DNA of 64,000 bases from Dipteris shenzhenensis (Eukaryota; Polypodiophyta; Polypodiopsida; Gleicheniales), in NCBI GenBank assembly GCA_047967505.1, contig CM106540.1, one strand, 5' to 3'. Position 1 is the stretch's first letter. Each line of letters starts with the position of its first letter. A program made the position numbers and the translations under genes. Positions 37,601 through 49,600 of this stretch are shown here, in pieces. The notes beneath the pieces are model-generated. The model was not told where the DNA came from. It did not search any database and saw only the letters and a list, made by a program, of their open reading frames with translations.

Positions 37601-40600
37601 TGGCATCTTCATAGTTCAGGGCTATAGCTATTGCATCATCTAGCGTGTTCGCGTACTTAGCCCGAACTTCCATTTTTATTCGATCATTCAATCCAAATAT
37701 GAAATCTTTCACTTGGATTGATTGAGGCAAGGGTTCGTCAATTACACTCTCTCGAAACTTATCAGTGTACTCTGCCACTGATAAATTTCTCTGACGAAGG
37801 TTCCATATTGATCCCAAGCTCGGGATGCTTCGTCAGGAGGTAAGAAGTGCTCCCTGAACTCTCTTTTAAACCCCTCCCATGTAGTGGATGCTATACCATC
37901 TTTTTGTTGTTTAATCCATCACCGATTCGCTGCCTCACTAAACATGTGGGTGGCCTCACGGATCTTCTTAATGTCATTTCTGATTTCACAAATGGCGAAT
38001 GCCTCGTCCCATTTGTGTAACCAGGTCTCAATGACATCGGAGCTACGGTCGTTCATCCGACCAGAATACTTTTCCAGTCTGTAATTGGCAATATTTGGCA
38101 CTTTAGCCTTCCCAGGCTCGACCGTATGGACACTAGACTCCGGTTCCATTGGAGCCTTTCCCTTCTCCTCTCGAGAAGGTCTGGCAGACATACTATGTAT
38201 CGCTCTCCTAAGTTCGGACTTGCCCTGCATTGGCCTGTAATTGCTGCGCTAACAACTGTTGCAAGGCATCCTCCAGCAATGCAATCCTGCCAGATAAAGT
38301 GTGAGCTACTGGGCGCGACACCTGCTGGGTCGGCCGGACTCCTGATTCACCAGGGTCCCTCCTGGAAGCTTATTCTTCTGCTTCCATTCTGTTCAATGGG
38401 TGTTTTGGTTTGTTTTGTTTTGATTTGTTTTTTGTTTTTTGTTTTTTTTTTTAAAACACCACTAGAAAGCTGTATTTACAAGCTGACACAATTCAGTGTA
38501 CTAACACTTTGACACAATTCCCTATACTAGGGAATTCTTGCAATCCCACATTCACACTGATCAAGCTTCTAATACATGCATATATCTCAGATGGCGCTTT
38601 TCCCTATACTAGGGAAATTCCTGCAAGCTGACTCTGACTGAAGCACACAGGCATATGCACAGGCATAATCTGTCCCTACTACAACATTAAAGCCTCATGC
38701 AGGCTGATCATTCACGAGATCCTGTCTATGAAAGTAGAGCACCACCCGACTAAATCGAGAAGAAAAAAAAACAACAACACGAAACTAATGGAGGTCAAAG
38801 AAAGCTCCCTGGTCATCAACGATTTCACCACTTCTTGGTTCCCTGTAAATCCCGCCAACAGTCCGCAGTCACAGCCTTGGATCTCCCTCGACACTGAGGA
38901 GTGTTTGCGCGGCCTTTTATACTTGCCTACCCTGTTCAAGCCCTGCGCTTCTGCGCCCAATCTGCGTCCCAGAGTGTCGATGGATCGTCGCCCCAGTCAT
39001 TGCTTACGAGCAGGTTGCTTGGCGTTGGAGATCTCTGAGCACACGTGTGCCAAAGCAGCAAATCACGGGCTAGCCAGCTTGCTCTGCGCCACCTCTGCGT
39101 TCCAAATCACAGCTTACGTGCCAAATGATCTCCCCGCTCACGAGCTGCTGTTATCCGTTCCAGCACCTTCCCTTGGGCTTTCCATTGATTTGCGTCAGCC
39201 ACAAACTATCAACGTCGAAGGGCCTTACAGGAACCCTCCGCTCCAGCAACAGCTTAGACGCCCGCGTGTCCCGCTCCTACGCTCTACGACAAGCTTGCGT
39301 AGGCCAGCGCCAATCGATGCATAGGCCAGTCGTTCGTCGTCACCACGTAGCACCAACACAGTCAGCCCATCGATTTGGCGCTCAGGTCTGTCGACGATCC
39401 AGCTCTATCCTTCCAGCTACGCTCCAAGCCTGTTGTCGATCACGTGAAGGACCAAATTCCTTGCCTATTCGTCGTCAGCCACCAGGGCTGTCCAGGCCTG
39501 CACCTCGAGCTCACGCTGCCCGTTCGTCATCGTCGTGCAGTCCCCTCCACTTCGTAGCCTTGTGCTCTGATACCAAATGTAAAGCACTCTTATCTAATTT
39601 CTACTGCAGATCACGGGAGCAGCACCATGAATAACCTCCTAGCCAAATCTTGCTGAGGCTGACGAGCAGACAGAGATATTCCGTTCGAAATCATACGTGA
39701 ATAATTTTCTTCTCTTCTCTCTCTAGCCTCAACAAGCCCCAGTTCCCTAGATAGATCTAGATGCCACATGTCATCCATATAGGGCCATCCTAATGCAACA
39801 TTTCACCCCTCTCTTGGGATGCATTAAATTCTTTGCCCCTAGGCACAACCCTTGTATTAGGCCCTTGGCCTTAGATCTACCTAGTCTGGTGCTATCAGCC
39901 CTCACCTAGGACCTTGACATTAATTCCCTCCCGATCATTTACATGAAGCACAAACAAATATATTACAATGATAGATCCTTTAAGGGAAATGTCGACTGAT
40001 TCTTCCGAGGTCATGCTACCTCGGCTAGAGCGTAACAGCTTGCCTTGGTAAAGAGTTGGTGTGTGCTTAATAGTTCTAAAATCTGTTTCATGTGCAACAA
40101 GTGTTCCTCTCTTTATGTGCTGTATATAAGTATATCATCAAAGAATACCAGAGTAATTTATGGAGGTCAGGCTGTAAGATCGTATCCATCAGTGCTTGGA
40201 ATGTTGGTGAGGCCAAAGGGCGTCACCTTGAACTGGTATAATCCCCATTCATGATAGCCAGATCTAAGATCAATAGTTGTAGAGAACTTAGCACCCTTCA
40301 ATTCATCCAACAAATCATCTATCCTGTTCTTTATAGTAATTTTATTAAGGTCTCTGTAATCAATACACATTCTGTAGGAACCGTCTTTTTTCTTGACCAA
40401 AAAGAATGGCTGTCACATGGACCAGTGCAGGGCGCAGGTAGTAGTGATGCCTGGCTACACGGTTAGGACCTTTTCGCTAGGAAAAGTGTCAAAAGACGTA
40501 TCACCAGTAGAAGACTTGACTTTTTAGTCAAAAAGTCAACATGTTGACTTTTGAACGAATTGACCAACCAAATCGGCCAAAGTCAGCTAGTCTGCCCTAA

Positions 40601-43600
40601 AAGTCTATAAAAGAAGATACGAGCCTATTCATTCCAGCATTCAGTTCAAGGGTTCTCACATGCAGTTCTGGCCTTCAGCCTCAGCATCCAACTCAGCGTT
40701 CAGTCCCCCCAGATCATTCAGCATACATCCACAGTCTACAGCATCAGCTTTGCCTACATCAGGAGGAACAGACAGGAGCATATTCGAGGTCTTCAGTTCA
40801 GCCTAAGCCTTATCATTTGCTCCTCATCAGTCTCATCATTGGCAGCAGAATCCTCAGCATCTACATCAGCATTCCCTATAGCCTTTACATCAGCATTTTG
40901 TCCTCAGTAGCCTTGCAGCATGAGTGATGCTCTTCAAGATTCTCACAATTCTCAGAGCACCTTTAATGCAAAAGGACACAATTACAAAATTAAAGCAAAG
41001 CAAATTTGGTGTCCAAATGTTCAAAATTGCTCTATGTGTGGGGTTAAAAGTCAGTGTCATCTACAAATTGCTGATTAACCAATGCTACACATTTTCTCTA
41101 CATGTCTTAATGTCAAACAAGTCAATGAAATGCATACATCTTAATGTCAACCATACAAAGTCTAGGTACTCCACACTCAGCAGTGGTGAACAAATTCAGT
41201 AAGCATCTAAAGGAGCTCATTATGTATTCAGACATTTGCATTCATATCAGTGATTGCAAATAGCATTGCACACCATTGCATGTCTTGTGTCAGATCTCTG
41301 GTCAGTAGCCTCTGCATGCTACACTGGTGAAGCAAAAGGAGATTGACTAATGCTTTGTCAAGAAGCTCCTTAATTTGCCTTGTCACCTCATCTTTTTCAG
41401 CCCTTGAGAGGCTATAGGTGCGTTGCTCATCAGTTTTGACCCTTGGTTCAAGAACATTTCGATGTTCTATATTCCTCTTGGGAGGTGGTGTTGAGGAAGG
41501 TCAGCAAAAACATCAGCATACTGCTATAGTAACTTCTGCTTCCAGTCCATTGCCATCCTTTGTTTTGGTCAGTTGAAGAACATAAAATCCATTGACAACC
41601 CTGTTAGAATTATTATTATATTCTAGCAATGACCAATGTAATGTAATAAGTAGGTTAGGGGCACTTTTCCCTCTTTAGAGGTTTTTCTCCCTAACCACAG
41701 TTAGTTTACTAACTACGGTTAGTGAAGGATAAGGTTTTGTCACTTAGACAAAACCTTTCCGTCTTCTTGTATTACTCACTTCATCTATTGCAACTTACGT
41801 TCAGCTCTCTGACTCTCCTACTCTCTCTTTATCTAACATTTGGTATCAGAGCAGCAAGACCCTTCTCCTGGCTTTTTGCCAGTCAGCTTGTCCGTACCCT
41901 GCGTGCACTTGTTAGCTTGTCTGTACCTTGTGCGCCAGTTTGAATGTTGCCCGTTTGTACAACGCTCGTACTGCTAGTACTGCAAGCAGCGCGTCCGTAC
42001 GTAGGTAAAGTGCTGCACGTACTTAGCCCGTACGTTGTCCGTACCATTCACGCGCCATCTTTGTGCAGTCGTACCACTGTCAGTTGACTAAACGGAATCC
42101 GTACAGCAGCTCGTCAGCTTGCCATACATCCGTACAGCAGCAGCCCGTACTTGCATCATCTGACTGTACCGTGCACCATTCAGTAATACAAGCCGTACAA
42201 CAATTAGCCGTACAGTCGTACAAAAGGCGTCGGTACTATTTGCTGTCCGTATAGATATCTGTGTCGTACCACCTGCTTCTGCTATCCGTACAATTGTATG
42301 GACACTTTTGTCAGTCGTTTGTACAGTTGAGCAGAGCCATCTGTACAACTCGTACACGCATCCGTACACAGTGCATCAGCCGTCCGTACACAGGCATCCG
42401 TACACAGTTGTCTGTACAGCTCTTCATGCAGTTGTCTGTACACTTCTGTTCCCAACTTCGAGGTGCTTCTTTGAGGTTGCAGCTCTGTACCATTTGCACG
42501 TTACTCTTGCAGGTGACAGACACAAAGTGCATTTTGGGGCTCTTTTGTTTGCGTATGCACATAGGTGCATTTTGCAGGGAGCCATTGTTTGGCTGTGGAT
42601 TCAAGCAGGTGCATTTGGGATTGTGGGTGTGCTCATTTGCTTACATTGGCAGTAGAATTTGGTTCTTTTGCAGGAGATACTATTTGGGTGAAATTTGGCT
42701 CAATTTCAGCTCAAAATTTGGGGCTTTTAGTTTTACACTGCAATTTCTTGCATCTTTGGGGATTTCAGGCAATTTGCCCTCTTGTGGATGCAATTTCTTT
42801 GAAGAAAGTGGGGCTTTTGGCATTCTGATGCAATTTGGCAGTGTACAAGCATTTTGGGACTGTTGCAGGCAATTTTGGACTCATTTTGAGTGACATTGCA
42901 GACATTGGCAAATTTCGCAGTGTTTTTTGGCAGTTTTGGGGAGCATTTGCAAGATAATTGAAGTGCATTCTGAGCCTTTGACAGGATGTGACAGTATTTG
43001 TCACTGTGGGCAATTTTTTCTTTGCAAATTTTGCTTGTGTATTTTATATCCCAGGAAGGGATTTCACTTGGTCAGTTTGCTGTATTTTTTGAGATTATTT
43101 GGTATAAATGGCTCAGAACAACTCCAATGAGGTGTTCGGGGTTCTCACACAGGAGGATAAGTTGGATGGCACCAACTACTCCTTGTGGAGTTTCATGGTT
43201 CACAATATTTTGGTTGGCAGACATCTTTGGGATTATGTCAATGGAGATGAAGCAAGACCAGATACAACGACTACACCTGTCACTCCTACAGCTGGAGGCA
43301 GGGGTAGAGGTACAAATGCAACACAGGTGGTTGGAGCAGCCGCTCCAGGAGCTTCCACATCAGAGCAGAAAAGATGGGACTCTAGAGATACACAAGCTCT
43401 TTCAGTAATTTCCCTTTCTGTCAAGAGGTTCATTATACCTCATATTTGGTCATGCAGGACATCTATGGCAGCTTGGGAGATACTAGAGAGTATGTTTGCA
43501 GCATGAAATGATGCCAGGGTTTCCTTTCTGAAGCGAGAACTTTCCCATACACATATGGAGGAGGGAGATTCCATGAGTTCTCACCTTACAAAGCTTCAGG

Positions 43601-46600
43601 AGCTCAGGGAACAATTGCTGAATATTGATGAATTCAGAGATGATCACCACCACTTTGAACCCTCTTCTTGAGTCCTATCTCGGTTTCCACACCTCGCTGA
43701 ATTTGTCATTGAGGAGGGGCAGCAATCCTCTCTCCTTTCACGAGTTGGTAGGACTTCTGTTGCAGGAGGAACAAACTCGCAGAAATATGGCAACCCGGGC
43801 TGGCGAGCATGCTATGCTCTCCAAGTTCAAGCCCAAGGGTAAAGGGCAGCAAAAGCCACATGCCAATCAGCCCACACATCAGCATAAAATTGATTCTGGA
43901 CAGCCTTCTTATAAGGCAAAGGGTGATACAAATAAGCAGAAAAAGAAGGGCATTTGTCATTATTGCAAGAAACTAGGTCATTATATTGGAGAGTGCAAGA
44001 AGCGCATAGCCAAAGAGAAGAAAAGGGATTCCGGTATGGCTGTGTCAGATGCATCAGTTCCACATTCTCATGATGGAGGAGATGTTGCAACCAACTTTGT
44101 TGAAGAGCACTATGCCTTTTTGTCTTGCACTCCAGATTTTTCAGTGATTAGTTTTGATATTATAGCCACTAATGATGATGACCCATATGCTTGCTTGACT
44201 TGCAGTTATGATCCTTCAAAGGATGAATGCTCTTTAAGCGTTGATGAGACACTTCATACTTGGTATTTTGACAGTGGTGCTTCAAAGCACATCACTTCCA
44301 AGAAGAGTGTGTTTGTATCTTTGCATTCTCCACCCACCAAGAAGAAGGTAACTTGTGTGAATAATTCTTCTTATTCAGTGTGTGGAGTGGGAGACATTAT
44401 TCTCACATCCACTGATGGCACAGATTTCAGAATTTCAGATGTTCTCTATGTACCAGGGATAAAGAAGAATTTGCTTTCAGTGTCCTCACTCAATAGAGGA
44501 GGATTACAGGTTGTTTTTGATGATGACAAGTGTGCAGTCAGAGACAAAGAGAATGACTATGCTTTGATGTGTCTGGCACTTTGTATCGGGGTCTTTTTCA
44601 GCTTGATCTATATGAAAAAAGATCCCATCTTGCATTATCAGTTAACACTCCCACTGTTGCGATGCATAATGAAGAGTTATGGCATGCCAGGTATGGGCAC
44701 ATGAGCTTGGCAGCTTAATGACGCTTCAGAGGCATGATATGGTTGATGCGTTGCCTCCTTTGGAGTCGCCTCCTCCTCATGCATGTGAAGGTTGTATTCT
44801 TGGCAAAATGCATAGACTTCCCTTACAAAAGGATGGTGTTGTGAAAGCTACACGAAAATTACGGCTTATTCACAGTGATGTCTGCGGTTTCATGGACACA
44901 TGCTTTTGGGGGTTATCTCTATTTTGTTACATTCATAGATGACTTTATCAATTACACTTGGGTCTATGGTCTCAAGGCAAAATCAGAAGTGTTTATGCAT
45001 TTCAAACACTTTGTGGCTATGGTTGAGAATGAGACAGGACTCACGGTGCAGACACTTAGAACAGATCGAGGGGGGGAGTATATGTCTATAGTCGGAGTGC
45101 TATAGTAGTGGCAAAGAATCTTGTGTTTCATGCTCGCACGAAGCATATTGAGGTTCACTATCACTATGTCAGAGAGAAGTTGCATGCAGGAGAGATCAGT
45201 ATGATCTATGTATCAACACATGACAATGTTGCAGACATCTTCACCAAAGACGTGAAAAGTTTGAGGCATTTCACAGTGCCCTGAACTTATCTCCTTTTGG
45301 TGATTGATTATTTCCTTGTACATGACATTGGCACTGCAGGGGGTGTTAGAATTATTATTATATTCTAGCAGTGACCAATGTAATGTAATAAGTAGGTTAG
45401 GGGCACTTTTTCCTCTTTAGAGGTTTTTCTCCCTAACCACAGTTAGTTCACTAACTACGGTTAGTGAAGGATAAGGTTTTGTCACTTAGATAAAACCTTT
45501 CCCTCTTCTTGTATTACTCACTTCATCTATTGCAACTTACGTTCAGCTCTCTGACTCTCCTACTCTCTCTTTATCTAACAAACCCAAAAGCATGCCAATG
45601 GGTTCTATATGAAGGGAAAACAAACCTCCAATGAAAATATAACCTTTTGAAAGTTGTATTTGAGTGGCCTGTTAACATTGATTACTGATGGAATAGGCAC
45701 CTCAACTCTAAGACCATACTCGAATGTTATTGGATGTAATCTTACTACTTGAATAGAGCTGGAATTGATAAAGTTTAGGGTGCTGCCACCTATCAATATA
45801 TGAGCAGGTCTGCTGTTGGGTACAGCCCTTCAACCTAAGAGTTTGTGCACCTTTAGAGCCCAGTAGAGCCTTTGGAGAAAAACTGTCTAGAACTGATTGA
45901 GTGTCCCAGAGTAACCCCTCTTCCTCTACACAAGAAATTTTCCCTCTCATCGCACAAATAGTCATAAATAACTTCTAGATTCCATTGTTGGCAAAGACTC
46001 AGTAGGATACCCAGGAATAGAAGGGGTTATTGAAGAAACAACTGGCCTGTTGTCATTTGAAGTGCTGACCTTGGTTAAAGGCTTGGTGCCAAAATGACCA
46101 ATACCAATGTCCTTCTTGTACTTAGACTCATAGAGTCAGCGAATTGCATGGCCTCCTTGAGAGTGCTTGGCCTTTGGACTGAAACGTGTGAGGCAAGACT
46201 AGAGTGCAGACCATGAATAAACTTGAGCACACTACTTCTGTCATCAATACTATGGATAAAAATAGATAATCTCCAGAACTGTCTAACATAAATTTTCATT
46301 GTTCGTTGTTGTGTCGAATATATTGATCCAGGGAAAAAGGAGATATCAAAGTTTGAAATATATGTCATCCAAAGTATCAATTACTATACCTTTGTGTTGT
46401 AGATGCCCCCATTATGTATTAGTCTTCAAGATAAAGCATAGGAAATCATTATTTTCTTTTGGGTACAATGAGAAATAGTCCTCCATTTTTACTCATCCAC
46501 TCCTCTAACTCACTGGGTGAACTAGACTCTGTTTTAAACTTGGAAAGAATGACCTTATCTGAGAGCTGACCTAAGATCAGAAGGAAGCCCTTTATACTTT

Positions 46601-49600
46601 TTAAACCTTTGACTCAGAACTGCTACTTTTATGGTGAACCTTCCTGGCGGATGCCATGAACCCGTCAGGTTCAGTAGTGGACTGGTTCCTCATCTGAATC
46701 AAAATCCTCTTGAAAAGTAGGCTAAATGGATCTCTTCCCTTCATGTATTTGACTTTTCTTAAGGTAATCAAACCCTTTATGCATAGTTGACGTTGCCTGA
46801 TGGAAACTTCCCCATATTTCTATCGATGTCGTTCATGTCGAACGACCTCTTAACATTACACCGCCGGATCCCCAATCCAAAGCTTGCCAACCATTCCGAA
46901 GAAAACAATGCTCCTGCTCATCTCTGGCGTTAGTGAAGATCCATTGTCTGATTATTAAGCTTGATTTCATCTCAAAACTTTGAGCATAGGATTCAGACAA
47001 TTCTTAATTGATTGCTCTTGACATGATTTGTTATGATCTTGACTGATAGCCTCAATAAGAGCAGAATTATTATCCTCAGGCATTCCCCTTTGATTAGTCT
47101 GCTCCTCTGCCATTGATCCCAAACCTGAAAGAGTGATGCCCCCAGCCATAATAGTCTCCCCATTCAAGTCTCCGTCCATTACAGGGTGTTTTTCAATTAT
47201 CTCCTGTTCTTTGGATTGGTTTATTGATTTCTTGTCAGGCAGTATGTGTTGTGAGATCTCTCTTTTCTGAAAGAGGGCTAAATCTCAGTATAACCAGTTA
47301 AGTCAAGCTCACCATTGAAGTGGGAAATGGATTTTGAGAAATTACCCTCAAAACCCTAATTTAAAGTTTCATAGATTTCCCCCCTTTTTGCTCATTTCTC
47401 CTCCAAAATATTCAATTAAAAAACTACAAAACATGAATATGATTCGATAGAGTATGAGAAGAGATCATGATAGGTAATTCGTGAAAGTTTTGAAAATTTG
47501 CTAGTATTAGAAGAAAGGGGGGTTTGCATAGAAACCAGGTCAACCTTGATCCAATTGAAATGAAACTTGGTACAGCCGTTGGAGATGCTTGAGCGGCACA
47601 CTTTATCAAATCTGGTTAGAATTTGATGGGATACACCCGCTCATTGTAGCTTTTGTAGATAATTCTTGGTGTTAGGATGTCTAATCCAATTGAAATGAAA
47701 CTTGGTACACCCCTTGGAGACGCTTGAGCGACACACTTAATCAAATCTGGTCAGAAATTGATGGGATACACCTGCTCATCATAGCTTTTAGAGGTACTTC
47801 TTGGCAGCAGGACACATGTACAAAAAACAGCTCCAAAAACAGAATTAGTTGTGGGTATTATTGATGGGATTGAAAAACGTTCAAGACAGAATTTGGAGTT
47901 ATGATGAGGAGAGCCAACATGGTTATATCTCATAAACCTGAGCATCAAGGATAATATTATCCTTGTTGTCAAAACCTAAAAACGCAAGGGAAGCGTGGAA
48001 GACATTGCAAACCACCTATAAAGATGCTAGCATGCAGGACAACCATTTGAATTAGCTCAAAAACATGATAGATCAACTAGCAATGCATGGTGAGAAAATG
48101 CATGATCCAAAGGTAGTTGATCTTCTTCTCAAGGGTGTTCCAGGTATAGTTTTTTTTAATAATGCTCTCTTACAAAGAGCATCTTTTCACTGTAACTCAG
48201 CTACATGGTTACCTCATCACTGAGAGCAAGGAGTTAGGTGATTTGGATGATTCAACCTTTATGAGAAGACAAAATCGGAAAGCCCTAAACCAAAGCAAAA
48301 CTCTACTTCTCAGTGCTCATAAAGCATTCAAAAGGCCTGCCTCAAATGCGTAGCTTGGAAGAGAGAGAGAGAGAGAGAGAGGACTTCAATGTTGTTGGAG
48401 ATAAGTGCACACTAAGTGTACTATTTCCTAGTCTACATTTGTCTAAGTCTAGTCTAGTCTAGTCTTTGTGTCTTGAGTGTGTGCCATGTGGCACCTCTAC
48501 AATTATCCCATAAGCACTCTTGCTTTATGTCTTGTACTTTGGCCCATATATTCATGGGTCACATCATTGCAATCTATCTGTCTAGCTTGTGTCTTGTCTA
48601 CACTCTTCTCAAGGTATTTCTTGTCTTTCAATCTTGTTATTATTTCATTTCTAGTTTCTAGTTCTTGCTTCCATATTCCAACATGGTATCAGAGCCATGT
48701 AGATTCCTCTTCTCTCTCCTCAGTCTGCTGTAGCCATAGCCGCCTCTTCTCAGACTTTTGCTCCGCTCAGCTGGTCGCCATCTCCATTTTCTGCTCGTCT
48801 TCTTCACGCTGCTATCGTTCCTGCTCAGATCTGCCCGCCTCTTTCTGCCCCGCCATCACAGCACGCCATTGCAGGCTAGATCTGCGCGCCAGATCTACGC
48901 ACCATCTCTGCCAGATCTGAGCGCCAGATCTGCGCAGTTCAGCTCCAGATCTGCGCCCATCAGCTCCCGCTCCTGCACCCGCTCCTACACCTGCATCAAC
49001 ATACGAAAGTGTCCGTACAGTCCGTACGATTGTATGGAATCTGTACCTGCTGTCTGTACAGTCCGTACGACTGTACGGAATCCGTACCTGCACAGGCCGC
49101 ACTGTGCCATCTTCACGGAGATCTGCGCCATCTGTTCGACCTCCTGGACTGCGCCCCTTTTTGCACCTCTGCCTCTGCCTGGGATTAAGGTACTGTGCTT
49201 TGCCTTTTTCAGTTTGTTGAGTAGTCTCTCTTTTTTGCTGGTTCCTCCTGCTTCGATGGGCTGTCATATGCTATGGCCTTAACAAAGTGGTGAGAGAACC
49301 GGCTTCTTGGATCTCTCCTTTCATTTATTTCTGCAATATTGTAAGGGAATAGACACTGCCCTTGCATCCTAGCAAGAGGTAAGACCTTCCCACATGGCAT
49401 CTTCCTCTCATTCTCTCATATCTATCGACAAATTCAATGGGTCCAACTTTCATACTTGGCAAATCAAAATCAAGTGCCATCTTATGAAAGAAGGTCTTTG
49501 GGACATTGTTCACCGTGCTGCTCTCGAAGAGTCCGACATTGAGCAAGTTGTTACTTATGTTCCCAATGCCAAAAACGACAAAGCCTATGCTATCATCTTG

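Larger units (their letters stand above)
34847..40037 (-). mobile_element. Inserted Ty3/Gypsy element without integrase, LTRs and TSD intact
   Basis: Two 460-bp LTRs (34847-35306 and 39578-40037, TGTAAAG...GTAACA) are flanked by the target-site duplication GCTTG (34842-34846 and 40038-40042). The PBS (complement of gctctgatacca) is at 39564-39575 and a GAAGAGGGAAGGAA polypurine tract at 35307-35320. Inside are a 1.3-kb leader, gag, protease, RT and a shortened RNase H; there is no integrase. The LTRs differ at about eight positions by eye, so insertion was fairly recent. It landed inside the RT gene of the older Gypsy. Confidence 0.95.
41602..45580 (+). mobile_element. Internally deleted Ty1/Copia element with LTRs and TSD
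   Basis: LTRs of 237 bp (41602-41838 and 45344-45580, TGTTAGAATT...TCTAACA) are flanked by AACCC (41597-41601 and 45581-45585). The PBS TGGTATCAGAGC is at 41841-41852. A 1.25-kb leader is followed by gag, protease and integrase. At about 45085-45100 the integrase core jumps straight to the end of RNase H, so RT is absent. The LTRs differ at about five positions by eye. It is inserted in the outer Gypsy just after its protease. Confidence 0.95.
32690..47180 (-). mobile_element. Old chromodomain Ty3/Gypsy element, split by three insertions
   Basis: Minus-strand order from the right: gag (47180-45970), protease (about 45860-45586), protease-RT linker (41590-41320), RT (40430-40043), RT/RNase H (34841-34230), integrase zinc finger and core (34192-33400), integrase C-terminus (33337-33146), chromodomain (33050-32758). 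Between these lie a Copia element (41602-45580), a 0.9-kb block (about 40430-41320) and another Gypsy (34847-40037). Removing two of these at their 5-bp target-site duplications restores collinearity. All frames are broken, so this is the oldest element in the intron. Its 5' LTR was not found. Confidence 0.85.

Noticed and set aside
38728-39634. Long plus-strand frames as host or captured genes
   Set aside because: They lie antisense in the leader between PBS and gag of the inserted Gypsy, with Arg/Ser-rich low-information sequence and no domain.
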